Source: Gracilaria domingensis (Eukaryota > Rhodophyta > Florideophyceae > Gracilariales > Gracilariaceae). Taken from it: a stretch of DNA of 64,000 bases. Location of the stretch: the NCBI GenBank assembly GCA_022539475.1, contig VCMS01000125.1, forward strand, positions 85,970 to 149,969. Direction: 5' to 3'. Each line of letters starts with the position of its first letter. Within the stretch, counting starts at the first letter, position 1. The notes under the pieces were generated by a model. That model was given only the letters and a program-made list of their open reading frames with translations, searched no databases and was not told the DNA's origin. Position numbers and translations under genes: made by a program. This document shows, in pieces, positions 39,901-48,927 of this stretch.

Positions 39901-41776
39901 AACAACCCTTCTTATAGGTGACCTCGTAGTCAAACTCGGCAAGCCGAAGACGCCAACGCATTAAACCTCCGGAAGGCTCCGTGACTGACATTAACCAACG
40001 CAATGCGGAATGATCCGTATTGACAATCAAGTGCACACCCATAAGATATGGTCGTAGAGTCTGCAAAGCCCATACCATGGCGAGACACTCCTTCTCGGAT
40101 ACCGAGTAATTGCGCTCGTGCACGTTGAGTGTACGAGACCAATAGCCAATTGGTTTGCGTTCCCCTTCGGGTGTAGTCTGAAAGAGAGCACAGCCAATCT
40201 GGTAATCGCTCGAATCCGTATCCACGGTGTACGGCAACCCGTTCTTCAGTAACGCTAACACAGGTGCCGTAGTAACAACCTCTTTAAGAGAGTTGAAAGC
40301 CTCCACTTGCGTGGGGGTAAGTAGTCCGAATTTGGGCGGTTGTCCCTTCTTCAGGAGTTCGTTGAGCGGTCCCGAGATCTTCGCGAAGCGAGAAATGAAC
40401 CGTCTATAAACGTTGCATAGCCGTAGAAAGGAGCGTAGCTCTGTCTGTGTAGTGGGGTGCTTCGCCTCTTTGAGGGACTTCACGCGAGCTTCCTCGATCA
40501 GTAACCGTCCAGGACGTATGACATGGCCCAGATACTTCACTGAGTCAGTGAAAAACTCACACTTCCTCAACTTGAGTGTGATTCCTGCATCCCGCAAAGC
40601 GGTCATTATCTCCCGAACATGTTCGAGGTGATCGTCCAAACTGTTGGAAAACAAGATGATGTCATCGAGGTATACCAAGCAACTCCGCCATTTGAAGCGA
40701 GCTAACAAAATGTCCAGAGCATGCTGAAATGTAGCGGGGGCGTTCGTTAACCCGAACGGCATACGCCTAAAGCGGTATAGTCCTGAATGACAGGTAAACG
40801 CGGTCTTTTCACGGTCTTCCGGTCTAACTGGTACTTGCCAGTAACCCCAGTTTGCATCCAAAGTGGAGAACACAGTAGCATCGCCAAGCGAGTCGATATA
40901 CTCGTCCATACGAGGTATGGGGTACACGTCTTTGACGTTCCAGCGACGATAGTCGATACAAAAGCACCCGGACCCATCGGGTTTCGGAGCCAGTACAACT
41001 GAAGATGCCCACGGCGACTGAGCCGGTTCTATCACGCCAGCGCGGAGCATTTTGTTGATCTGAAACTCTTCCTCTTCCCGTGCTTTCGGGCCTGCCCTGT
41101 AAGGGTGCTGAGCAATCGGTTTGGTCTCCGGCAGGAGGTCAATCCGGTGTTCCGCAGTTGAAACCTCTCCGAGGGAACCATCCCACATTGGTGTAAACTC
41201 TCGCAACATGTTGCGCAACTTCTCACGGTGTGAAACCGGTACATGACTGAGATTCAATTCTTCTAACTCCTTGATAGGGTCAATCTTGTCATAACTCGTA
41301 GGAACGGTCCTAACTTCCGAGTCATTCGTTTGTTCAACCGTCTGAGACGGGTCCGGCGCAGACGAGCGCGACGGTTCCGCCTGCCCCTCCTTAGGGTGAA
41401 GCACACGAGTGCGTTCTTCAGCAATCCCGAGCATCTCGGCGGCAGTTACCTTTGTAGCGATAAGCGCCGTAGGCTGCGGTAAGACAGTACCAATTACTTG
41501 GTTCTTCATCAGATACTGGGATTTCTTGCCAAAGTTGGCTAACAGAACCCGAAAGGGGTGTTCACTGTTGATTTGAACAACTCCGTTCGCCAACGCGACC
41601 TGATACTTCTCGTATAACGAGTTCAATGGTTTAAAAACCCGCAAATCACGCGGTGCGGCAGTAACATCAACCCAAACCTGGGATTCTGGCGGAATAGAAA
41701 TTGCACGCGCTACGCGGAGCTTGGCGACTCCTTCGGAGGTGAGGAATCCTGTAGAGGAGCGGGTAATGGTACCAGC
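36902..41776 (-). CDS. pol: Ty3/gypsy chromovirus-type pol: RT, RNase H, integrase, chromodomain
   Basis: The frame is open from 41776 and overlaps the protease ORF by ~66 bp in the -1 frame, consistent with a -1 frameshift. RT has V-F-S-T-L-D and C-L-V-Y-L-D-D-I-I-L-F. RNase H starts Y-T-V-D-T-D-S-S-D. Integrase has the H-x4-H...C-x2-C zinc module and S-D-N-G-P-Q-F, then a G-P-Y module. A ~400-aa Ser/Glu/Thr-rich linker leads to a C-terminal chromodomain-like block (V-D-H-I-V-R-H...Y-Q-V-R-W-Y-G-Y). The first and third integrase acids appear substituted: F-I-A-I-G-I-L-G has Gly where Asp is usual, and N-G-Q-G-Q-R-F-N has Gln where Glu is usual. The frame is uninterrupted, but this copy probably cannot integrate. 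Confidence 0.9.
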   Translation of the reverse strand, partial: AGTITRSSTGFLTSEGVAKLRVARAISIPPESQVWVDVTAAPRDLRVFKPLNSLYEKYQVALANGVVQINSEHPFRVLLANFGKKSQYLMKNQVIGTVLPQPTALIATKVTAAEMLGIAEERTRVLHPKEGQAEPSRSSAPDPSQTVEQTNDSEVRTVPTSYDKIDPIKELEELNLSHVPVSHREKLRNMLREFTPMWDGSLGEVSTAEHRIDLLPETKPIAQHPYRAGPKAREEEEFQINKMLRAGVIEPAQSPWASSVVLAPKPDGSGCFCIDYRRWNVKDVYPIPRMDEYIDSLGDATVFSTLDANWGYWQVPVRPEDREKTAFTCHSGLYRFRRMPFGLTNAPATFQHALDILLARFKWRSCLVYLDDIILFSNSLDDHLEHVREIMTALRDAGITLKLRKCEFFTDSVKYLGHVIRPGRLLIEEARVKSLKEAKHPTTQTELRSFLRLCNVYRRFISRFAKISGPLNELLKKGQPPKFGLLTPTQVEAFNSLKEVVTTAPVLALLKNGLPYTVDTDSSDYQIGCALFQTTPEGERKPIGYWSRTLNVHERNYSVSEKECLAMVWALQTLRPYLMGVHLIVNTDHSALRWLMSVTEPSGGLMRWRLRLAEFDYEVTYKKGCLNAQADALSRLGTEGEALPVDDEDEDIPCFLMEEGDEDYDIVSDDICDDLLVADGEEPESGTFVSITPEEMVREQQANPFCTKIRAQINGGANIPFGVNTQDHIVRVVRSTLQIVVPHSLQTRVLHLSHHSRMASHPGAKRLYKTLRRDFYWPALALDCYTTVKACTHCARERVKQRRHAKKLTLFPARAPLEFIAIGILGEFLRTSRGNRFLLVITDRFSKLVRTVPLKSITARSVAEAFFRHWVMVYGPPVNLLSDNGPQFTARFFQDVCRILDVKNLFTTMYHPQCNGQGQRFNPTMLSALRAYTVEHPKAWDLYTDTVTYAYNTQVHRVTGLSPFELVLSRTPPTVAVEPSAKLDTSPSIRDYYLQWKQWLSAMVPVARSSMTKAQHAYKRNFDARVRRPLPPLKVRKLAFVSPIADGPYRVISVNTDTVVLEVGDAHECFSRDRVVQDPTVHTEVVSDSQQEARQTQNREFSSQNTTPTVGLRHPARGLAEVPIISSQAEISEHTPLVKSRFTASITPSTDVMTAPRNAPPKDGEEDSRVVAESELPVSLPSQHRDSREENEKEAESPQDTVEDVVATDTTVSGKDHPLSRVEAAKDELQSAAVAQNSAEDAQPSTKDRDLSEGYNTQRKDSRLSQDTSIAHPLGKLSLEHAPTVTRTQDAEHLLVREVPSARPEVDVEYTTSRQSTATAKLDTVSRSIPDAQSPQTVADDRLILPSRARAKEVTADPGTLDTAEQEEEKTLAEAKITHTGSGNGSVPLHSAVGKSQVARHDVSLSHDGAPLVGDTDYSPDLGKTHTAAAGALAHHKSWGAQRAPHSGPITAHGSATTANRRVSSPEPARAVVNNPPPRPPSPSERELPRELAVRGPAKAAKLLEEARKREANTQQRTRSPPKASVEAHITAGDEVTAPPQRADDPSQEELERGVYSKEFVVDHIVRHSWNPKGYVQYQVRWYGYPPSRDSDEPVEHLPRSEIVQYHRRTKTALPANLHQAMVG

Positions 41777-42375
41777 TTAGCTGACGCTCGGCGTAATGAG
41801 CGACGAACAATGGGTACAACCGAACCATCTTCCATTTCTACTTCACGCGCACGCGGTCGTATGGCTTCGACATATCTGTCGCAGAAGTCACACCCTAGAA
41901 TGACAAGGGCAGCGAGCGTTTTTGAGACGATGAATTCTACCTGCTCGATGCAGTTACCAATCCTGACAATCAGTGAAACCATTCCAGCCGTTTGTAACGG
42001 GTTATTGTTAGCATCTGCCACGTCCATGACGGGTCCATGGCGGATTCGACAACGGACTTCCGGCGGTAGTAACGACTCAACAATGAAGGTGGGGCCAGCA
42101 CCTGTATCCAAGAGAGAGAGATGACGCACCATATACTGGGTGGATAGGCCAAGGTCAGCAAAGATCTTGTAGTTTCGCTTGGCCATTACCATGACTCGAT
42201 CCGGCATCCGGGTGTTCCTGAACTGTATCCAAGGGCGACGTACCACACCAATGGTGGTAGAGTCCACGTCTAAGACGCTCTGTATCCTCGAAAGGACTTT
42301 GACCTGGGAGCGAGGCGGTGACGCCTCGGGCGCCGTAGACCTCGAGTCGGGCGCCTCTCCATTGGAGACTCCCAT
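41710..42375 (-). CDS. gypsy aspartic protease ORF
   Basis: 221 aa. It carries L-L-D-T-G-A-G (retropepsin active site) and a C-terminal V-I-L-G-C-D-F block, the retroelement flap/ILG signature. The ATG (42375) lies 2 bp after the stop of the preceding 98-aa ORF. The C-terminus overlaps the pol frame. Processing of gag and pol is the known role of such proteases. Confidence 0.8.
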   Translation of the reverse strand: MGVSNGEAPDSRSTAPEASPPRSQVKVLSRIQSVLDVDSTTIGVVRRPWIQFRNTRMPDRVMVMAKRNYKIFADLGLSTQYMVRHLSLLDTGAGPTFIVESLLPPEVRCRIRHGPVMDVADANNNPLQTAGMVSLIVRIGNCIEQVEFIVSKTLAALVILGCDFCDRYVEAIRPRAREVEMEDGSVVPIVRRSLRRASAKLVPLPAPLQDSSPPKESPSSA

Positions 42376-42377
42376 AC

Positions 42378-42674
42378 TCAGTTTAACTGAGTTCCATCCG
42401 TTCTAACGGAAACGGCGTCCTGCGCAGCAGGCATCTTCACAGATTCCTGTGGAACAGCGACAGAACTACCCGCAGCAGCGGTTGCCGCCACGGCTTGAGC
42501 CGGTGAAACATTGACCTGGGTCGAACGAGAGTGCAGTAACGCAGCCAATTCTGCAGGAGACACCCTACGGGCGTACTCAGCCTTCGCACGCAGATATGCG
42601 GTTACCGGCACTGACGCCTGTTCGGCGGGGGTCAGCGCTTCAAAATTCGCCACAACCGTGGGCATTTCCTTCAT
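42378..42674 (-). CDS. Small 98-aa ORF between gag and protease
   Basis: Starts with the ATG immediately following the gag TAG (TAGATG) and ends 2 bp before the protease ATG (TGA-GT-ATG). It is Ala/Val/Glu-rich, includes T-P-A-E-Q-A-S and R-R-V-S-P-A-E-L-A-A-L, and is probably helical. It may be a separate gag-derived peptide made by termination-reinitiation, or part of one polyprotein read through both stops. No family recognised. Confidence 0.5.
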   Translation of the reverse strand: MKEMPTVVANFEALTPAEQASVPVTAYLRAKAEYARRVSPAELAALLHSRSTQVNVSPAQAVAATAAAGSSVAVPQESVKMPAAQDAVSVRTDGTQLN

Positions 42675-44468
42675 CTAGAGGTTACAGTTGGGAGCTGCAT
42701 GACCGTGGTTGTAACACGTGAAACAGATCGAAGGTGGTCTTCCGGAACTTGGTGGGTCTTGAAACTTCACCGTTCGCGGGTCTACCCAACCAGGTCGCTG
42801 GTAACGACTCCCGGAATAAGGTACTTGAGGACCGCGAACGCGGGGACGGTCTGCGTACAGCAGCGCATCTTCCGTGTTCGACGAAGCTTCTGAAGTAGAA
42901 GGTAACTCCGTAGTCGGGACAGAATCCAGATCCACCTGTGCGAGATGTAAGTTATCCACATCGTGGCCAGAAAAGTCCTGCGGTAGCAGTGAAGCTGATG
43001 ACAACCCTCCTTCGAGGTGCAACGCTTTGGTTGAAACCCGGTACCCGGTGCGTGCGCGCAAGGCGTCTCCCTCCGCCTTCGCGTACTGGACTAACTCCAG
43101 GTAGGTAGTCTTCTTCCGGTCTTCCCGTCGCTGAGCAACCAGAGTACGAATAGCCGGATTCAATCCGTTGATAAACAGCGTACAGCGCTCGTTTGACGAG
43201 TAAACATTGCCACAACGGTGGAATGCCTTATTCAGACGTACCGAGTACTCGGTCTCCGACTCCTTCGGGCGTTGTTTCGTCTCCCGCAACGCGGTGATTG
43301 CTTCCTCGATAGAGGTATTTGTCGCATACGAGCGCAACAAATACTGCACGGCTTCGGGCCAGCAGGTGACCCCTCCTTCAGAGGCGCGAGATGAACCTCT
43401 TACAGAGTTATACTGATCTTCAGCAAGTCCACGTAGAAAATACGGTAAGGCAACATAAGCTTGCCCCTCACTCATGCCGAGGATGTCAGCCTCCGCTACA
43501 AAGCGTGAAAGAAAGTCAAGCACCAGAATGGGATCCTCCCCAGTGAAAAACTGGTTGCAAAAGGTTAAGGACATGCGTTTGATGCAGTCCTTCACCTTAC
43601 CCGTGCCACGGGGCGTCCGATTCAGACTTGAATCTTCCAAACGGTAATACCGGTAAGATGATAACCTTTTGAACAAGGGATTCGTGGGCTCCAGTTCCCT
43701 CAAACCTGAGTGCTTTCGACCCCGTTTCCGGGTACCAACAACACCATAGGTGGACGTAGAACTCCGCGAACGCGTGGAACGAGCGCGACGTTCACCGTCA
43801 CTTGACAAACTCGATGATAGGGAACCCGCCGAGCGGTTTGAAATACCCGAATACTGTGACGAATCCGATTCATACTCGTCAACATTCCTCTTCTTAGAGC
43901 GGTTCTTCCCGGACTTCCGGTCACGTGTACCACGAGAAACTCCCGGAGAAGCGGCAGCAGGGCCGTCATCCTCACGGATGGTGGCTTCTAACGTCTGAAG
44001 ACGGCCAAGGATCCGAATGAACTTCGTGTCAACCTCCCCGGTGAAACTGGGATATCCTTGAAGAACTTTTAAAAGGGCATTAAAATCCTTCCGTAAAATA
44101 CGTAGATCATCTGATACACCTCCGTTGAGGGCTGCGTTAACCTTCAAACGAAGTGTGTCGACCTCGGAAACGAGTGCTTCATGAGAACTCCTCATGACAG
44201 CAGTCTGAGCCTCAAGCACACGAACTTGAGTCTCCAACTCGTTTACGAGCGCATCCTTCGCCGCGACAGCGGTTAAAAGACCCTCCAAAGGAGCAGATGA
44301 GGGCCCAGCCACTGGGGCGTCAGACGACTTGACAGGCTGTTTCCGATTTCCGGTTTCTTTCCACCACCCTGTATGTAGAGCAAAACCACAGCGATGGAAT
44401 CGTCTCTCAAGGCGTTCGAGTTCTTGCCCTCTAGACGAGGTGAACTCAGTGGTGAGCCCTGTGAACAA
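42675..44468 (-). CDS. gag: gypsy gag
   Basis: About 597 codons with a coiled-coil N-terminal third and Ser/Arg-rich linker. A capsid-like region contains L-D-F-L-S-R-F-V-A-E-A and T-E-Y-S-V-R-L-N-K-A-F, and a C-terminal CCHC knuckle reads C-F-T-C-Y-N-H-G-H-A-A-P-N-C. No ATG is found near the N-terminus; the frame stays open upstream into the 44.5-kb leader, and the first internal ATG lies near 44197. So the true start is unclear, or the start codon has been lost. Confidence 0.8.
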   Translation of the reverse strand: MFTGLTTEFTSSRGQELERLERRFHRCGFALHTGWWKETGNRKQPVKSSDAPVAGPSSAPLEGLLTAVAAKDALVNELETQVRVLEAQTAVMRSSHEALVSEVDTLRLKVNAALNGGVSDDLRILRKDFNALLKVLQGYPSFTGEVDTKFIRILGRLQTLEATIREDDGPAAASPGVSRGTRDRKSGKNRSKKRNVDEYESDSSQYSGISNRSAGSLSSSLSSDGERRARSTRSRSSTSTYGVVGTRKRGRKHSGLRELEPTNPLFKRLSSYRYYRLEDSSLNRTPRGTGKVKDCIKRMSLTFCNQFFTGEDPILVLDFLSRFVAEADILGMSEGQAYVALPYFLRGLAEDQYNSVRGSSRASEGGVTCWPEAVQYLLRSYATNTSIEEAITALRETKQRPKESETEYSVRLNKAFHRCGNVYSSNERCTLFINGLNPAIRTLVAQRREDRKKTTYLELVQYAKAEGDALRARTGYRVSTKALHLEGGLSSASLLPQDFSGHDVDNLHLAQVDLDSVPTTELPSTSEASSNTEDALLYADRPRVRGPQVPYSGSRYQRPGWVDPRTVKFQDPPSSGRPPSICFTCYNHGHAAPNCNL

Positions 44469-44559
44469 GGATAGTGCGGGTGTAAGACCGCTCGTGGTAC
44501 GGGATATACCTACGGAGGTTGAGGGGTGAACGGGCCTGATCCAGGAATCCGTCGAAAAG

Positions 44560-45353
44560 CGACGGAATGGTTGAGGAGGGAGGTACCGTAGAGCGGTGTA
44601 AGCCCTAGGTAAAAAGGGGGAAAAGGAAGGGAAACCAAAGGAGGAAAAGAGAGGAATCCCGCGGCGGGACGTGCGGCAAGCGGCAACAGACCCGGCGCCG
44701 GGAGACGAAGATTTGTATTAAGCCCACGCGGCACAACTCTATACAGAGGCGGAAACGCTACCAATTGTGGTGAAAGCAGTTCAACTGCACAGTAAACGAA
44801 ACAGAAAGTCCGAAGACACAGGATATATAAGCCCGAAGGCAAGGCACAATGGTCAGTATTGCCTGAGTGATCCCGAGGGATGAATCCAATCCGTACCGTA
44901 CGCGGTGACCCTCCTGAGGGAGTTGTACACTTCGCGCAGGCGAACTTGGTTCAGAGCCGAACTCGGTTACCCTTTACTGAAGGAGGAGGTGACCGGGAGG
45001 TCACCTCTTATATCGTAACCGATAAATTAGTTAAACTAAATTGAATAATCTATTGCACACCTAAGCAGGTCCATACACGTGGTGCACGTGACAACCCGCG
45101 GCAGCGGCCAGTAAAATATCCGACAATCAAAACAAGACATGTGTGAACACACCCATTCCTACACGCGCGTCCACGCGACCAGCACTCATCTGTGCCACGT
45201 CATGGCTGACCCCTCAGGGTACCGTACCTCAATACTGCCGAAAGCATCCCATCCGTGGGCCAATACTCATACCTTCCGAGTACCCGGAATCATCCTTACC
45301 AGGGGTTTATGAAAACAATCCCCGTGTATCGGGCGAGCACGTTTTGCTCTACA
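44560..45353 (-). repeat. Second, diverged gypsy LTR-like region
   Basis: Its high end on the minus strand reads TGTAGAGCAAAACG after a purine-rich ACTAAGGACGGGGATA-type tract (about 45354-45367). This matches the junction at 34282/34283 in position and pattern, but most of the body is not alignable by eye with 33395-34282. A GAGGTGACC/GGTCACCTC hairpin lies at 44986-45007, and a CAGAGCCGA-CTCGGTT block is shared with the other LTR. The low boundary is a guess based on expected length. It flanks accessory ORF copy 2 on one side and gag on the other, so it could be a shared LTR of tandem elements or the 3' LTR of a second element. Confidence 0.4.
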
Positions 45354-45433
45354 TATCCCCGTCCTTAGCGCAGGAAACATCCGGTTTGCAAGCGGAGACT
45401 CATCAGCGAGTTCGCATATAAGCGTGATGCACC

Positions 45434-47314
45434 ATGGACATATCCGAGATTCCGGTTCTTCGTCACAACGAGACACACGCGCAAGCGCACTCAGCTTCTC
45501 TGCACTCAGACGATTCAGTACTTGAAGTTTCTTCTGCGATCGACGATTCGATGAACCCTCACCAGGGCGACGAGCAGCCTTCCCAAGCCGGGGTTCCGAA
45601 CGTTTCGGGTCCCGCAACTCCTGCGACAGGGTATCTCGGCGGTTTCGCATCCGCTCCTTTGCCTCAGAGTCAACATCACACCTCTACACCGAATCCGGTC
45701 GACGTCGCGGCGTGGAATTCCGCTCAGGCGGTGCCCTTACTGACGACTTCAGCTGGCTGGATAGCGCGTGAATCGCTCTTTGTTCAAGATCCGACTACCG
45801 GAGCAAGCTGGGCCTATTCTAGAGCGCCCTGGTTTCACCCGACAGCGGTTCGCAACAGTGCGTTGATGGATTCATACACCGAGAACGGTATGCTGCCTGG
45901 CGGCCTGCAGCGAGATATGGTGGATTCCTGGGATTGGAGACACCGCGTGGCGGTCGCACCTCACGTGTTGTCACGGAAACGGCGCGGCCGTGGATACGAA
46001 ACTCTAGATGAAGCGCGCGCGGCTATGGCGCGATTGGCATACTTTCGGAAGGACCGAGCCTCGTTCCCCGAGAGGATCCCCGAGTCATATGGGTTCGACC
46101 TTTCCCGGTTCCGAACTTACGGAGAGATCAAGTATGGCGCGAACCTCGCGGACTTCCATGCGGCGGAAAACTTCCCGGAGTCGATGCCGGCGGACATTCT
46201 CCTGTTCAACAGGCCTATCTTGCGAGCGGAGTTCCGATATCTACATCGCCCTTCGGGAGAGGGAAGCTTCTTCGACCGATTGCGAAACGAACGCAAGTGC
46301 CGATCCCGGTTCGGGTATCTGATTCCACACCAGAACATGGAGGTTGAACATTTGCGTCCGGACGCACTAGTGGGTCGATTCGCTCCACTCCCATCGTGAT
46401 GGGCTCAATATGAGGTACCACGCGGGTGTTTCCCGGAATTGCCTCCGTGCATCTCCTATGTGGGGTCACGCATGATTGCGAACCCGCACTCGGAGTATTG
46501 GATGCTCTTCATCGCCGAATGGGCCGCTCGCGTTGCCGCGTTTATGCTATGGGAAGCATACGACCAGAACCGTGTTTGGTATCTGCCTCCGAGGTTACGG
46601 AATTTGATTAGGTCACTGGACTTATACACTGCGCTCGGTTCGGACGACAACGTCAGCGAGGTATTCAGCCTTATCGATCTCATCGATTCCATTGATTGGA
46701 GTACCGTTCCGGCGGAAAACGTCCCCAGGGGCACTCGTTCGCACTACGACCGTTCGCCGGGGCGAAGACATCCGGGTGCCAGTGACTTCGTGTATTACGA
46801 TCCCTGGGAGGGAGCTACCGTCCCGAAGGAGCGGGCTCCCGTCCTACGCTGACTTCCTCGAGTGGTTCCGAGCGAGCACCCCATTGGGTTCATGTTTTCC
46901 GACAGCTATTACTCCGTAGCAGACGAGGACGATCCAATGGTGGATGACACTGTGAAAGACCCGGCAACGGGAGGCCCGTCGGCGGCTTCCGCAGGAATTC
47001 CGGTTGTCGGAGGGGCGGCTGCGCCAGTTGCTCCTATCGGTTGGAGCGTGGGCCCTTCGCAGGGGAATATTGACCCTCGCGTGGTAGCCATGCGCAACTA
47101 ACTCCTCGGACTTGGGGTGCCGGTTCCACCGGATATGTACGACCTCGGCCAGCTGTTGCCATTGGGCGCGCAGGCTTTGGCGAGTCAGTCTCCCCAAGCG
47201 GGGCCGTCCAACCCTGGAGGTGCCGGTCCTTCGACAGGATGGCAGGGAACCCAACGGTGGGTTCCCTCCATGATGGGCTGTGGTAGGCTCTGCGACCAAC
47301 GCACTCCGCAATAG
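45434..47314 (+). pseudogene. Antisense accessory ORF, copy 2 (diverged, several lesions)
   Basis: Homologous to 34362-36389 along the core (R-A-E-F-R-Y-L, G-Y-L-I-P-H-Q-N, Y-L-P-P-R-L-R-N, D-R-S-P-G-R-R). The frame runs 45434-46399, stops at TGA, and continues in the same frame to 46852. It then changes frame for a V-P-S-E-H-P-I-G-F block (46862-47101) that matches the E-R-V-I-P-P-G-H-P-T-G-F part of copy 1. A final Pro/Gly/Ser tail ends near 47314. The TGA position is a sense codon in copy 1. No gag or pol lies to the right, so its own element is truncated before ~47.6 kb. Confidence 0.6.
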
Positions 47315-48030
47315 CTAGCGGTACAACTTCTCCTTAGAACAAAATCGACTTCGATATCAGTTCCTTCATAACCGGATTACAGTTCAGTGCCTCTGGCGCA
47401 CCATCGTTCCAATACGATTCTCCATTATGCGTGTAGCTTCAAGACATGTTCACATGGACCGTTAGACGGTAGTTCGGTTCTTTCCGATAAATCGGCGTCC
47501 GTTAGACGGAAATCATCTTTCTTCTTTCATCCCTTCGATATTTCCTTCCGTAGGAACAACCCAAACTTCTTGGTAATACCATCAGTTATTCTCCCACAAC
47601 GTCTGTCTCTTGCAGATGCTAGTTTTTGGCGAGGGTCGTCCAGAAATTGGCAAGGGTCGTCCAGTAAAGTTTTTGAAAAAATATCGACATCAATTATTTC
47701 AAAATTTGGAGATAATTGCTTGTGTCGTCCAGAATCGCTGTGCAGTAAATACTGGTGGGTTTTCCACTCATGCTAGTTCTTTAGTCGAGGGCTACCTGAA
47801 CGATATTTCGCGAAGTCTAGGTTCAGTTTCCATTAAGGTGCACATTACACGATACCTTCTGCGGAATGATACCCTGCAACGCATGGAATACTAGTACTAG
47901 TACAGATGATGCGCATTATGAAATCATATCGTCTTATTCGTATCTATTCTTCTATCGATCGCTTTTGCTAACCACTACTTCACTATATTACATGTACCAT
48001 TTCCCCATGATGGAGCGGGTGTAGGCGCAA

Positions 48031-48179
48031 TCTGCGGCAGATGCCGCAGACTGCACCTCCACCATAGTGCTGTATCGGTAGAACAAATACGCATTCCGAG
48101 AGGATGAGGCGCTTCGCGCCTCATCCTCTCCGTTTCTCATGTAGGGAACCATGCCCAGATGCATGGTTCCCTACTTGAG
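48031..48179. repeat. Cluster of three hairpins
   Basis: 48031-48050: stem TCTGCGGC/GCCGCAGA with a 4-nt loop and a partly paired outer stem. 48098-48130: perfect 15-bp stem with a 3-nt TTC loop. 48141-48174: perfect 14-bp stem with a 6-nt loop, extendable to 48136-48179 with one mismatch. The hairpins are spaced by ~10-45 bp and have unrelated sequences. Their role is unknown. Confidence 0.8.
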
Positions 48180-48656
48180 GAACCTGCACCTGCAACTCGT
48201 GAGCTACGTACGCATCAAAAGTCATTTACCTGTATACGCAAGCAGAAAGTATCCATAAGTTAGTCAGTGCTCCGTTCGATACATTTGAAATGCGATGGAA
48301 CGTACCATCGATAGAGCAAACCAGAAACGTTGCGCTAGAAAAGTCGAGGTACCTAGTAAATCGCAAAAGTAACCCAAAGCTTATTTCCTGCCGTGTAAAT
48401 GTCGCAGAGCGCGAAGAGACGGGGTGAGGATTGGTAAGTTTAGAACAAAGATACGTAGAAGGATATGGAAGCACGTACGAAAAGACTGCACGGAATACAT
48501 CCGTGAGATACGGATGATGTCCGCTTTATGGAGGCGTCCATTAGGCGGACATGAAGCATACCTCATTCTCTTCCCCGCACTCTACTTTTTAGCCAGTGCG
48601 AGGGCGGAGAAAGGTACGACGGAGCGCCGCTCGTGCTCCGTGCCATCCACATCCTG

Positions 48657-48683
48657 GCGTTCTACTCCGGCGGAGTAGAACGC
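48657..48683. repeat. Near-perfect 27-bp palindrome
   Basis: A 13-bp stem, GCGTTCTACTCCG paired with its complement, around a single central G. Weaker inverted repeats (ATCCGT/ACGGAT near 48499-48515, ATGTCCGC/GCGGACAT near 48517-48553) lie just to the left. All are upstream of the transposase start. Confidence 0.75.
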
Positions 48684-48927
48684 GCGACGGTAACGGTAGG
48701 TCGTACGCCGTAGGCGCGGCGGCGGCGGCGGCGGCGGAGGGAAGAGATTTATTTTTCTGTGCAAGATTGGACAGGTGTACAGCGTACAACGTTGCGAAAC
48801 CACAGGTTTATAACCAGTGGTAGATAATACGAGAAGTACACCCTTGTGTTGAGGTCGACGTGTACCTACGTTCCATTTTGAACGAGAGCACGTGATTTAA
48901 ATTCAAAATATATTCTCCGTTCTCACC

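Larger units (their letters stand above)
47315..48927. other. Boundary region between gypsy remnant and the KDZ-like unit
   Basis: No gene recognised. 47626-47667 holds two copies of a ~22-bp GGCRAGGGTCGTCCAG unit. 48000-48180 contains a hairpin cluster and 48657-48683 a near-perfect palindrome (separate entries). A GCGGCGG run sits at 48716-48740. The left end of the KDZ-like unit must lie here, but I could not define a terminal inverted repeat. Confidence 0.45.

Noticed and set aside
44560-45353. Treating this as the matching 5' LTR of the element whose 3' LTR is 33395-34282
   Set aside because: Apart from the end and polypurine junction the bodies do not align by eye, unlike the clear match between 33395-34282 and the solo LTR; left unresolved.
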